Shown here one piece after another: positions 54,493 through 62,175 of a stretch of DNA of 64,000 bases. The notes below the pieces were generated by a model. That model saw only the letters and a program-made list of their open reading frames with translations. It was not told the origin of the DNA and searched no databases. How positions within the stretch are numbered: position 1 is the first letter of the stretch; each line of letters begins with the position of its first letter. A program made the position numbers and the translations under genes. Source of the stretch: Sulfobacillus benefaciens (GTDB taxonomy: Bacteria > Bacillota > Sulfobacillia > Sulfobacillales > Sulfobacillaceae); assembly GCA_003023725.1 (NCBI GenBank), contig PXYT01000001.1:186001-250000 (forward strand), given 5' to 3'.

Positions 54493-55995
54493 ATGGTTAT
54501 CATTACCGAAAACCCGATACTTGCCATCATAGACATCGGGTCTAATTCACTGCGATTGATGGTTGCCAAACGCCTCAAAGAAGGAGGCGCCGTCATCGTC
54601 GATGAACGAAAAGAAACGCCCCGGCTGGCACTGGCGAAAGACACGGAAGGGTTTCTCACCCTCGATGGGTTTTCGCGCCTTATCCAGGCTCTGCAGTATT
54701 TTCGCGACGTGGCTCAGGCCTTTAACGCCGATCCCATTATTGTTCGCGCCACCGCGGCTCTTCGCAACCTTGCCAACCAGCAACAGGTTCTGCAGGAAAT
54801 CAATCGGCAAACCGGGTTAACGGTGGAAGTTTTGTCCGGCGATGAAGAAGCCGCCATTGGGTTTCTAGCCGTCAAGAATTCCATCCCGCTTACCAAAGGA
54901 TGGACCATTGATGTCGGCGGCGGAAGCACCGAAATTGTCAGCTACGAGAACGGAGACATTCGTCATCAGCGTTCATTCGCGTTTGGAGCGGTGTCCTTGT
55001 CCTCTCTCAATCTTTCCCTCACAGATATGATGTCCTGGGTCCAGGAACAGTATGCGCAGGTTAACTGGTTGCAGACGAGATCCCCGCAATCGATTGCTCT
55101 AGGGGGAAGCGCCCGCGTCATGGCGCGATCAATCCAGCATGAATCGGAATACCCGCTCCAGCAAATTCATGCGTTCCGAGTACCGACCGTGGTTATTGAC
55201 GCCTGGTTGGCTAAAATTGCACTCATGACGCCCGACCAACGAAAAAAAGTCGCCCACATACCCAAAGATCGGCTAGACATTATTGTTCCGGGAATCGCTA
55301 TTATTCTGGGCTTATTAAAAACTACCCAATCGGATACGTTAACAATAAGCGGCTATGGTCTGCGTAACGGATTATTATTGCAACACATGGAATCCAATAC
55401 CCCGACCTTTCCCTCCCTAGCGCTGGATAGTGCCTGGAATGTTGCCTTGCGCAGTGAATGGCCCTCGGGACTGACTAAAGCGCTTCAGGAGCAGGTATCG
55501 CAGCTGGGAAAAGCCGTCAAAGGACTTCTGGGACTGTCCGAGCGCTCCATGGAATTGGTTCAGTCCGCCGCACTGCTTCGCTACTGCGGACGTAATGTCA
55601 ATATGTATCATTGGGATCGGCACACATTTTACCACATCTTGGGTTCCTCTTTGACGGGGCTCAATCACCAAGAATGGGTATCAGTGGCGTTAATAGCGTC
55701 CTACCGGTCGTCCAAACGTCTGCAAAAGTTTTGGAGCCCGTTCTCAAGTATTGTCAGTCGTGAACAACTTGTCCTGGTTCGCAAATTGGGAGTACTGCTG
55801 CGTCTTGCCGAAATTTTTTCGGCGCCATCCATGAATGGAGTGGAACGGCTGAGTGTGCAACACAGTAATAAACAACTGATTATTACGGTGTCTGGTACCG
55901 GTATTTCCTGCCCCATTGAGGAACTGAAAGATGTAGCCAAAGACATCAAAAAAAGTTGGCAAATGAAACTCGTTGTGCCAGGATTACTGAACTAG
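54493..55995 (+). CDS. ppx: Exopolyphosphatase (Ppx/GppA family)
   Basis: About 500 residues. The N-terminal ASKHA-fold phosphatase domain shows AIIDIGSNSLRLMVAKR, VRATAALRNLANQQQVLQEI, LSGDEEAAIGFLAV and DVGGGSTEIVSYENGD. A central IIVPGIAIILGLLKTTQSDTLTISGYGLRNGLLL follows. The C-terminal part, about 170 residues, is HD-like but without a clear HD pair. It removes phosphate from polyphosphate or pppGpp. The ATG at 54493 has AGGGAG very close, so the exact start is uncertain. It leads a four-gene run with two kinase-like genes and a free HD domain. Confidence 0.88.
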   Translation: MVIITENPILAIIDIGSNSLRLMVAKRLKEGGAVIVDERKETPRLALAKDTEGFLTLDGFSRLIQALQYFRDVAQAFNADPIIVRATAALRNLANQQQVLQEINRQTGLTVEVLSGDEEAAIGFLAVKNSIPLTKGWTIDVGGGSTEIVSYENGDIRHQRSFAFGAVSLSSLNLSLTDMMSWVQEQYAQVNWLQTRSPQSIALGGSARVMARSIQHESEYPLQQIHAFRVPTVVIDAWLAKIALMTPDQRKKVAHIPKDRLDIIVPGIAIILGLLKTTQSDTLTISGYGLRNGLLLQHMESNTPTFPSLALDSAWNVALRSEWPSGLTKALQEQVSQLGKAVKGLLGLSERSMELVQSAALLRYCGRNVNMYHWDRHTFYHILGSSLTGLNHQEWVSVALIASYRSSKRLQKFWSPFSSIVSREQLVLVRKLGVLLRLAEIFSAPSMNGVERLSVQHSNKQLIITVSGTGISCPIEELKDVAKDIKKSWQMKLVVPGLLN

Positions 55996-56017
55996 ACAAG
56001 ATGAGGAGTGTTTCACA

Positions 56018-56713
56018 GTGCCTGATGAACACCATATATTTCCTGGACGCTTAGTTGTGGTGGAAGGAACTGACGGTTCGGGCAAAAGCACCGCGATCAA
56101 CCTGCTGGAGGACTGGCTCAGAGCAAAAGGATATCCGGTGTACCGCACCGCATGGAACAGTTCACCATTGATAAAGCCCTTCATGCGCCATGCCAAGAAG
56201 AAGCAGTGGCTGGATCCAGCGGCATTCAGTCTGTTGCATGCAAGCGACTTCTATGACCGTCTTGATCGCCTGATTGTTCCGCGCCTCCATGCGGGCTTCG
56301 TTGTTTTAGCCGACCGATGGGTCTATACGGCCTGGGTGCGAGATCATGTCAGAGGACTCGATTTGAATTGGGTTAAGACACTCTACAATGATGTGCCCCG
56401 TCCCGACTTGGCCATCTATTTTTCAACGCCCCCCGACATTGCGATTGCGCGCCTCAAGCATGCTTCCCGGAAGCTGAAGTATTATGAAAGCGGTCAGGAC
56501 ATTAGCGGATTGCGAGACCCGTGGAGCAGTTTCCTGTGGTTTCAGGAACAGATGCGGGAAGCGTACCTGGTTCTCGTCGAACAAGGACACCTGCAGTTGC
56601 TGGACGCCACCTTGCCCATATTTGAACAGCAAAAAATCGTCCGAAGCTGGATGACGCCAATGCTGGATTCCCTCGCGTTGTTGCCGCAGTTTCTGGACAG
56701 TCCCCATCAATAA
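56018..56713 (+). CDS. Thymidylate-kinase-like protein, intact P-loop
   Basis: A 231-residue P-loop kinase of the thymidylate kinase fold. Walker A is GTDGSGKS (residues 17-24). VVLADRWVYTAWVRDHVRGLD is the DRW/Y motif near the substrate site, and PDLAIYFSTPPDIAIARL is the following strand. The LID region KHASRKLKYYESGQD is basic. Sequence past this point departs from true Tmk. It starts 23 bp after ppx. The location suggests that it phosphorylates something linked to polyphosphate; dTMP is not certain. Confidence 0.75.
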   Translation: MPDEHHIFPGRLVVVEGTDGSGKSTAINLLEDWLRAKGYPVYRTAWNSSPLIKPFMRHAKKKQWLDPAAFSLLHASDFYDRLDRLIVPRLHAGFVVLADRWVYTAWVRDHVRGLDLNWVKTLYNDVPRPDLAIYFSTPPDIAIARLKHASRKLKYYESGQDISGLRDPWSSFLWFQEQMREAYLVLVEQGHLQLLDATLPIFEQQKIVRSWMTPMLDSLALLPQFLDSPHQ

Positions 56714-56745
56714 CCCCTAATGCCGACGAAAGGAGGACAACAGTT

Positions 56746-57438
56746 ATGCCGAAACCTGTTCATACCGTCCAGCCAGAGTGGTCCCGTGTTCCTCCTTACT
56801 ACGACGGTCTTTACGTCGGAATCGACGGACTCGATGGTTCAGGACGCACGACTCTCGCTTTGGCATTGAAAACCCGGTTGCAATCGGAAGGTTATCCCAC
56901 CGTGGTTGTGACGCCGTTCCCCAACACCCGAACCCACCAATTCATCACGCAAGTCAAACACGATCGGCGTTTGCACGCCAAGAGCCGGCATTTACTGTAC
57001 GCCAGTCTCTTTGCCATGACAACCCAACACGTCATCCTGCCCCATCTCACCGCAGGATATGTCGTCTTGTCCGATCGTTCATGGCTTAGCCTCTATGCCC
57101 GTGCTGTGGCACAGGGATTGGACACAGCCTGGGTGCGTACGACTCTGGGATTTGCGCTGGTTCCCGATATGATCATTGAGCCTCAATCGGATCCATTGTC
57201 GGTTTCCAGGCGAAAACTTACGGTATCGGATTCCTTAGATACCCTCGAATCCGCTCCTAATCGCAACAGTTTCGAAGGATTTGTGGAATTTCAGACGCAG
57301 ATCCATGACATTTTGGAAGGGCTCAAAGGAGAGGCAGACTGGCATCTTCTGAATCTTCAACCGGACCCTTCCCTGGAGATAGACCGTATCGCGCACCATA
57401 TTATTTCGCAATTGGAAGGAAGCGATGCGCCATCTTAA
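56746..57438 (+). CDS. Thymidylate-kinase-like protein with an altered Walker A
   Basis: A 230-residue paralogue of the preceding gene product, 33 bp downstream with AAAGGAGG. The P-loop reads GLDGSGRT (residues 28-35): Arg34 replaces the Walker A lysine, which is nearly invariant in active kinases. VVLSDRSWLSLYARAVAQGLDTAWVRTTLGFALVPDMIIEP follows the same order as in its neighbour. It lacks the tyrosine-rich LID of that protein. It may be a non-catalytic partner of its neighbour, though an Arg-based active site cannot be excluded. About 17 bp separate it from the HD gene. Confidence 0.7.
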   Translation: MPKPVHTVQPEWSRVPPYYDGLYVGIDGLDGSGRTTLALALKTRLQSEGYPTVVVTPFPNTRTHQFITQVKHDRRLHAKSRHLLYASLFAMTTQHVILPHLTAGYVVLSDRSWLSLYARAVAQGLDTAWVRTTLGFALVPDMIIEPQSDPLSVSRRKLTVSDSLDTLESAPNRNSFEGFVEFQTQIHDILEGLKGEADWHLLNLQPDPSLEIDRIAHHIISQLEGSDAPS

Positions 57439-57455
57439 CCTATACGGAGCACTTA

Positions 57456-58019
57456 ATGCGAAGGTACCAGGTCGATCTTCCCCACGCGGTTCACGTTGCT
57501 CGTTTGTCATTGCAATTGTATAACCCGCTCATGGCTCTTTTAGACTGTCCCTTGGACAATTTATGGCGGGAATGTCTGGAAACAGCCGCTCTTCTTCACG
57601 ATGCCGGCTATTTTGTCAATCAAAAGGGGCATCATCGGCATAGCCGATATCTCATCCGTCACGCCGAAGAAACCCAATACTGGGAGCCATCGACGCGCGA
57701 ATGTATCGCCGGGCTGGCCTATTACCACCGCAAGGCATTGCCCGCAAAAAAATTGCGGGAGCTATCCAAAAATCCGACATGGATGGCATTAGCCGCGATT
57801 TTAAGAATCGCGGACGGACTGGATCGTTGTCATTGTCAAAAAGTGACCGTTCAACACATTAAAATAAGCTCCCATACTGTCGAACTTATCGTCACGGGGC
57901 TACAAAGAGAGCCTTGGGACCATGTTCTGCGTATAAAGTCCCAAGGCTTCCAAGAGGCCTTTCATCGTCAGTTCCTTATTCGCGACCCCACCTTAACTAA
58001 TTTCCCGCTGCGCGTCTAA
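57456..58019 (+). CDS. Stand-alone HD-domain protein of the Ppx/GppA C-terminal type
   Basis: A 187-residue protein. RRYQVDLPHAVHVARLSLQLYN and ETAALLHDAGYFVNQKGHHRHSRYLIRH carry the HD pair (HD in LLHDAG) and the H-x-x-H-S motif of the domain that normally ends Ppx/GppA proteins. IADGLDRCHCQKV completes it. Here it is a separate gene: the start ATG has GGAG 6 bp upstream, and the frame differs from the previous gene. It may act with the upstream Ppx or as a phosphohydrolase of its own. It ends 22 bp from the convergent malic enzyme gene. Confidence 0.75.
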   Translation: MRRYQVDLPHAVHVARLSLQLYNPLMALLDCPLDNLWRECLETAALLHDAGYFVNQKGHHRHSRYLIRHAEETQYWEPSTRECIAGLAYYHRKALPAKKLRELSKNPTWMALAAILRIADGLDRCHCQKVTVQHIKISSHTVELIVTGLQREPWDHVLRIKSQGFQEAFHRQFLIRDPTLTNFPLRV

Positions 58020-58040
58020 ACGCAATAGCTGCAGCCAGCG

Positions 58041-59456
58041 CTAAACTTTGGTCAGACGGCGGGAAACGTTATCTTTTTCAGCAGCCTGAATTACTGCCTT
58101 GGCTATCCGTTCCGACACTTCCCGGTTAAACACGCTGGGAATGATGTACTCCGGACCGAGTTCCTCATTTTTCACCACCGAAGCCAGGGCATGGGCTGCG
58201 GCAACTTTCATGCCCACTGTCACGCGCTTGGCCCGGGAATCCAGGACTCCCCGAAACAATCCTGGAAAACACAATACGTTATTAATCTGGTTAGGATAGT
58301 CCGACCGTCCGGTGGCCACCACCTTAGCATGCAACTGGGCTATTTCTGGGGCCATTTCTGGTGTCGGATTCGCCATGAGAAACAAAATAGCATCTTTGGC
58401 CATTCCTTGAATGTCTTCCGGAGTGAGGAGATTGCCGGTAGATACACCAATAAACACGTCGGCACCGACCAACAATTCTTTTATCGTTCCCGTTCGGTGA
58501 TGGGGATTGGTTTGTTTGGCAAGCGTTTCCCATTGCGGGTGACCAGGGTAGGACTCACCCTCTACGATCGCTCCCATTCGGTCATACCCGACGATGTCGT
58601 GAACTCCCATGTGCAAAAGCAATTCCGCAGTAGCCGTGCCAGCCGCGCCAATCCCGGCAATCACCACGCGCATAGATTCAAGAGGTTTTCCGACCACTTT
58701 CGCCGCATTGATAAGCCCTGCCAGAATTACAACCGCCGTGCCATGCTGATCATCATGAAAGACGGGAATGTCGAGACGTTCAGTCAACTGCCTTTCCACT
58801 TCAAAGCACCGGGGTGACGCAATATCTTCTAAGTTGATCCCGCCAAACTCTGGTGCAATCCTGACCACAGTTTCCACAATTTCATCGACGTTCTGAGTAT
58901 CCAAACACAAGGGAATGGCATCGACATTTGCCAGCCACTTAAAGAGAACCGCCTTCCCCTCCATAACCGGAAGAGCGGCTTTCGGTCCCAAATTGCCCAA
59001 CCCCAAAATAGCGGAACCGTCGGTGACAATAGCTACAGTATTCCTCTTCATTGTCAGCTGAAAAGCTTTCGAAGGATCCTCGGCAATTGCCTCGACGACT
59101 CGGGCTACTCCTGGCGTATAGACGTGCGACAAATCCGCCCGGGTTTTGATATGGACACGGGGCCGGATTTCAATTTTTCCGCCCAGATGCATGAGGAATG
59201 TCCGGTCCGACACATTTTCCACACGTACGCCCTCAAGCCCGGAGAGCTGGTTCACTAACGCACGGAGTTTTTCGGCCGTGGCAATCAGAACCGTGAGGTC
59301 CCGAATTGTTCTTTGGTCTTCTGCCCTGACCAAGTCCCACGCAATAATGTCTCCCTCAAGGTCATCTACCATTTGGACGATTTTCCGAAACGGCAGCCCA
59401 TCGCGTTGCATGTCCAGCCGAATAATGTATTGAACACCATCTTGTACCACGCCCAT
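58041..59456 (-). CDS. NAD-dependent malic enzyme with an N-terminal ACT domain
   Basis: A 471-residue malic enzyme from the ATG at 59456, where GGAAAGG stands 6 bp upstream. An ACT domain covers the first 80 residues (YIIRLDMQRDGLPFRKIVQMVDDLEGDIIAWDLV), as in Firmicute ytsJ/maeA types. The core has YTPGVARV, VAIVTDGSAILGLGNLGPKAALPVMEGKA, VFHDDQHGTAVVILAGL (metal site) and VVIAGIGAAGTATAELLL (nucleotide loop). It decarboxylates malate to pyruvate. The ACT domain suggests allosteric control by a small ligand. Confidence 0.9.
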   Translation of the reverse strand: MGVVQDGVQYIIRLDMQRDGLPFRKIVQMVDDLEGDIIAWDLVRAEDQRTIRDLTVLIATAEKLRALVNQLSGLEGVRVENVSDRTFLMHLGGKIEIRPRVHIKTRADLSHVYTPGVARVVEAIAEDPSKAFQLTMKRNTVAIVTDGSAILGLGNLGPKAALPVMEGKAVLFKWLANVDAIPLCLDTQNVDEIVETVVRIAPEFGGINLEDIASPRCFEVERQLTERLDIPVFHDDQHGTAVVILAGLINAAKVVGKPLESMRVVIAGIGAAGTATAELLLHMGVHDIVGYDRMGAIVEGESYPGHPQWETLAKQTNPHHRTGTIKELLVGADVFIGVSTGNLLTPEDIQGMAKDAILFLMANPTPEMAPEIAQLHAKVVATGRSDYPNQINNVLCFPGLFRGVLDSRAKRVTVGMKVAAAHALASVVKNEELGPEYIIPSVFNREVSERIAKAVIQAAEKDNVSRRLTKV

Positions 59457-59708
59457 CGTCATCCTTTCCGCCAATCTTCTTCGGTGTAAACATCTTCATC
59501 ATACCGTAATGCTTTTGATACTTACGAATAATGACCTATTTTCTAAAAATTTACCATTATGTCGCCATCGAGAAGGTCCTCGAAAAATTGACCATGCCCT
59601 CGTTTTTTTATCAAGACTTTGCTCAATTGGCATCTACAACAGTTTAAGGGATCTCTCAGGGACTGTATAATGCAAAATGTAACGCTTCGTTAAGGGGAGA
59701 GGATTCCT

Positions 59709-60326
59709 ATTTCGACCCAACTTGAGCAATTGCATGATGAATCCACGCTGATCATGCAGGCAAAAAGTGGCCAAGAAGATGCGATTGTAGTGCTCATGGC
59801 GCGATACGCCTCATTGATCAAGGCGACAGCGGGGCGCTACTTTTTACCCGGAGCCGAACATGAAGATGTTGTGCAGGAAGGCTGGATAGGGTTTTGGAAC
59901 GCAATCCAACATTTCGATCATCGGCGTCACGGTTATTTTTCCGGATTTGCCAAACTCTGTGTGAGTCGTCAAATTGTTTCCGCCGTGGTCCGCGCCACCA
60001 GAGCCAAACATCAAATTTTGAATTCGGCATGGTCTTTGGATCAGCCAGGGCGGGATGCCAATAGCGATGCTTCATGGCTTGACAGTCTCCCAGGCCATCA
60101 CGAACCGTCGCCTGAATTATTTGTCACTGACCAAGAAACGTCATTCCAGCTAATCCAAACGCTCAAGACCGAATTAACGCCCTTAGAAAGTATGGTCTTT
60201 GATGCCAGGCGGCATGGGAAAACCTACGAGGAAATTAGCCGATATGTTAAACGGCCGCGGAAAACCATCGACAATGCATTGCAGCGTATACGGCGTAAGC
60301 TAAAGAAGACCCGCAAGGACATTTAG
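59709..60326 (+). CDS. Second SigH-like RNA polymerase sigma factor
   Basis: About 205 residues if translation starts at ATT (59709), the codon six bases after AAGGGGAGAGG. The TTG at 59730 is the first standard start in frame, but it lies 27 bases from that site. Region 2 is LMARYASLIKATAGRYFLPGAEHEDVVQEGWIGFWNAIQHF; region 4 is LTPLESMVFDARRHGKTYEEISRYVKRPRKTIDNALQRIRRKL. It is clearly paralogous to the factor at 48.0-48.6 kb, but the two share only the family pattern. A TATAAT box lies at 59675-59680. It converges with ctaA, overlapping by 4 bp. Confidence 0.82.
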   Translation: MSTQLEQLHDESTLIMQAKSGQEDAIVVLMARYASLIKATAGRYFLPGAEHEDVVQEGWIGFWNAIQHFDHRRHGYFSGFAKLCVSRQIVSAVVRATRAKHQILNSAWSLDQPGRDANSDASWLDSLPGHHEPSPELFVTDQETSFQLIQTLKTELTPLESMVFDARRHGKTYEEISRYVKRPRKTIDNALQRIRRKLKKTRKDI

Positions 60327-61333
60327 CCCTGCGGGTTATGCACCTGTTCCGACGGCCATCCTACCGGAACTTCACGTCGAGACCATTCCACGTTACCAGG
60401 TGAAACCACTTGCAGCACCAAATAGCTGATATCGGCAAACAAGAGCATCAACGTGCCAATATGCAATAAATATGGTCCTGTGGCCACATGACTCAAGGCC
60501 AGATTAGCACCGGTGATAATTTGGGCTATGACGGCGATTAAGAGCCAGAAAGCCCCTTTATATAAATCAGGACGGATTCCCTTATACTTTCGCAAGCTCC
60601 ACAGCAGAGCCAGTGTTATGATAGCCAGACCAACCGCAGCCAGACGATGGATAAAATCCAGACCTACGAGTCCCTGGAACCCAGGAAAAACCTTTCCATT
60701 GCATAAGGGCCATGTGGGACATGCTTCACCCGCTCCGCGAAATGCGACATAGGAACCCCAGTATATGGCCAAATAGGTATAAATCCAGGTAGCCCACACA
60801 CCACGCCTAATACCCGCCGGCGTGTGTTGGCGAAAGGATATTCCCGATGGCCGTCCCGTCGCTTCCGCAGCCAGCTGAAACAGAAACACGGTGAGCAACG
60901 CGACGCCAACCATGGCCAGCAGGCCAAAACCCAAATGCAAAGCCAGAACAGTCGGAGGATTCACAAACACCACCGCCAAAGCCCCCAAAACCGATTGCAC
61001 AACGATAAATCCGATTCCGATCCAGGCAAACACCCGAACTTCCGCAAACTGCCGATATCTTATCAGAGCCCAGATCATATAAACCGTTGCCAAAAGAGCA
61101 AATCCGCCCACCAACATGCGGTGCGCAAATTCAATGATCACATGGATGTTGTTGAGATTAGGAATCACTTTCCCGTTACATAGAGGCCAATCCGGCCCGC
61201 ATCCCAGTGCCGATCCTGTCTGCGTATCCAAAAAACCCACCATATTGACGACATACATCCCGATAGCCGCTATGACACCGATAATTTTCATCGTCTTCGA
61301 TGGCGGATTGAACTGATAATCTCTCCTCTTCAT
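60323..61333 (-). CDS. ctaA: Heme A synthase
   Basis: A 336-residue membrane protein with about eight helices in two four-helix halves. Each half carries a cysteine pair between helices: ALGCGPDWPLCNGKV and GEACPTWPLCNGKVFP. The haem-ligand histidines are in IIEFAHRMLVGG, LALHLGFG, LDFIHRLAAVG and LLHIGTL. CtaA oxidises heme O to heme A for aa3-type oxidases. The oxidase genes and ctaB are not in the window. AAGGGGCG is upstream of the ATG. Confidence 0.93.
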   Translation of the reverse strand: MKRRDYQFNPPSKTMKIIGVIAAIGMYVVNMVGFLDTQTGSALGCGPDWPLCNGKVIPNLNNIHVIIEFAHRMLVGGFALLATVYMIWALIRYRQFAEVRVFAWIGIGFIVVQSVLGALAVVFVNPPTVLALHLGFGLLAMVGVALLTVFLFQLAAEATGRPSGISFRQHTPAGIRRGVWATWIYTYLAIYWGSYVAFRGAGEACPTWPLCNGKVFPGFQGLVGLDFIHRLAAVGLAIITLALLWSLRKYKGIRPDLYKGAFWLLIAVIAQIITGANLALSHVATGPYLLHIGTLMLLFADISYLVLQVVSPGNVEWSRREVPVGWPSEQVHNPQG

Positions 61334-61550
61334 CGACTGTGTTCGCCCCTTAACAACACTTCACGGTCGCAATCAGCAGTATTATTCCCTGCGCCCAGTC
61401 TACCATAAAACATTTGCCAAGTGAGGGGAAGATGATTGTCTGCGTGGCGATCCTGAAACTGGTCGTCGGACCTACGATTTCCGTGTGTGAGATATAATAT
61501 ACTGCGGTGGTTTTTCTTACCCTAAAACGACATGTGGAGGTTATGTTAAG

Positions 61551-62120
61551 ATGGGATTGCGATTGAATCGGCAACACCTTGGCGTGATGTTTATTGACAT
61601 GCAAAACTCGATTGCGGGACATGAACAGTTTCAAGGCACCGTCGCAGCGTGCCAGCAACTGTTAAACCTTGCTCATGTGCAACATTTGCCGGTAATTTTT
61701 GTACACGTTCGGCCTTATGAACACGTGGTTCGCTCAATGCGGGGCGAATCTGAAGTTCTCCTCGCCCGAAGGGCATCCGATCCCGCCGATCCGAAACAGT
61801 ACGACATTATCGATGCCTTGCCTGTCCGCCCTGAGGACCACGTGGTGACCAAACATGTGCGCAGCGCTTTTATCGGGACGGAATTAGACCATCTCCTGCG
61901 CGCTCTGGACATTAATACTGTAATCATTGGCGGAATTGCCACAAACATTGGCGTGGAAAGCACAGTCCGCGTGGGAGCCGACCTAGGTTATAATTTTGTG
62001 GTTGCCGAGGATGCCTGTGCCGCTCTTAGTCCCGAAGCACACGATGCCTCTCTAAAATACGCTTTGCCATTCTTTGCCCGCATTACTACCGTGAGTGAAC
62101 TGGAATTTGGCGTCGAATGA
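61551..62120 (+). CDS. Isochorismatase-fold hydrolase lacking the usual cysteine
   Basis: A 189-residue isochorismatase-like protein. Asp16 (GVMFIDMQNS) and Lys101 (VVTKHVRSAF) fit two triad residues. The third position reads GGIATNIGVESTVR, so Gly134 stands where cysteine hydrolases have Cys. The IATNIGV pattern is common among family members of unknown substrate. GGAGG precedes the ATG. It resembles the protein at 8.0-8.6 kb in fold and in the missing cysteine, but the two are distant in sequence. Confidence 0.8.
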   Translation: MGLRLNRQHLGVMFIDMQNSIAGHEQFQGTVAACQQLLNLAHVQHLPVIFVHVRPYEHVVRSMRGESEVLLARRASDPADPKQYDIIDALPVRPEDHVVTKHVRSAFIGTELDHLLRALDINTVIIGGIATNIGVESTVRVGADLGYNFVVAEDACAALSPEAHDASLKYALPFFARITTVSELEFGVE

Positions 62121-62175
62121 ATCTTCACCGCACATAATGCATGTGTCGCGGAATAAGGGCGTCGAAAACACCCCC

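Noticed and set aside
57456-58019. The free HD gene as a frameshifted end of ppx
   Set aside because: Two complete kinase-like genes lie between it and ppx, it has its own ribosome binding site and start codon, and the ppx product already has a C-terminal domain of normal length.
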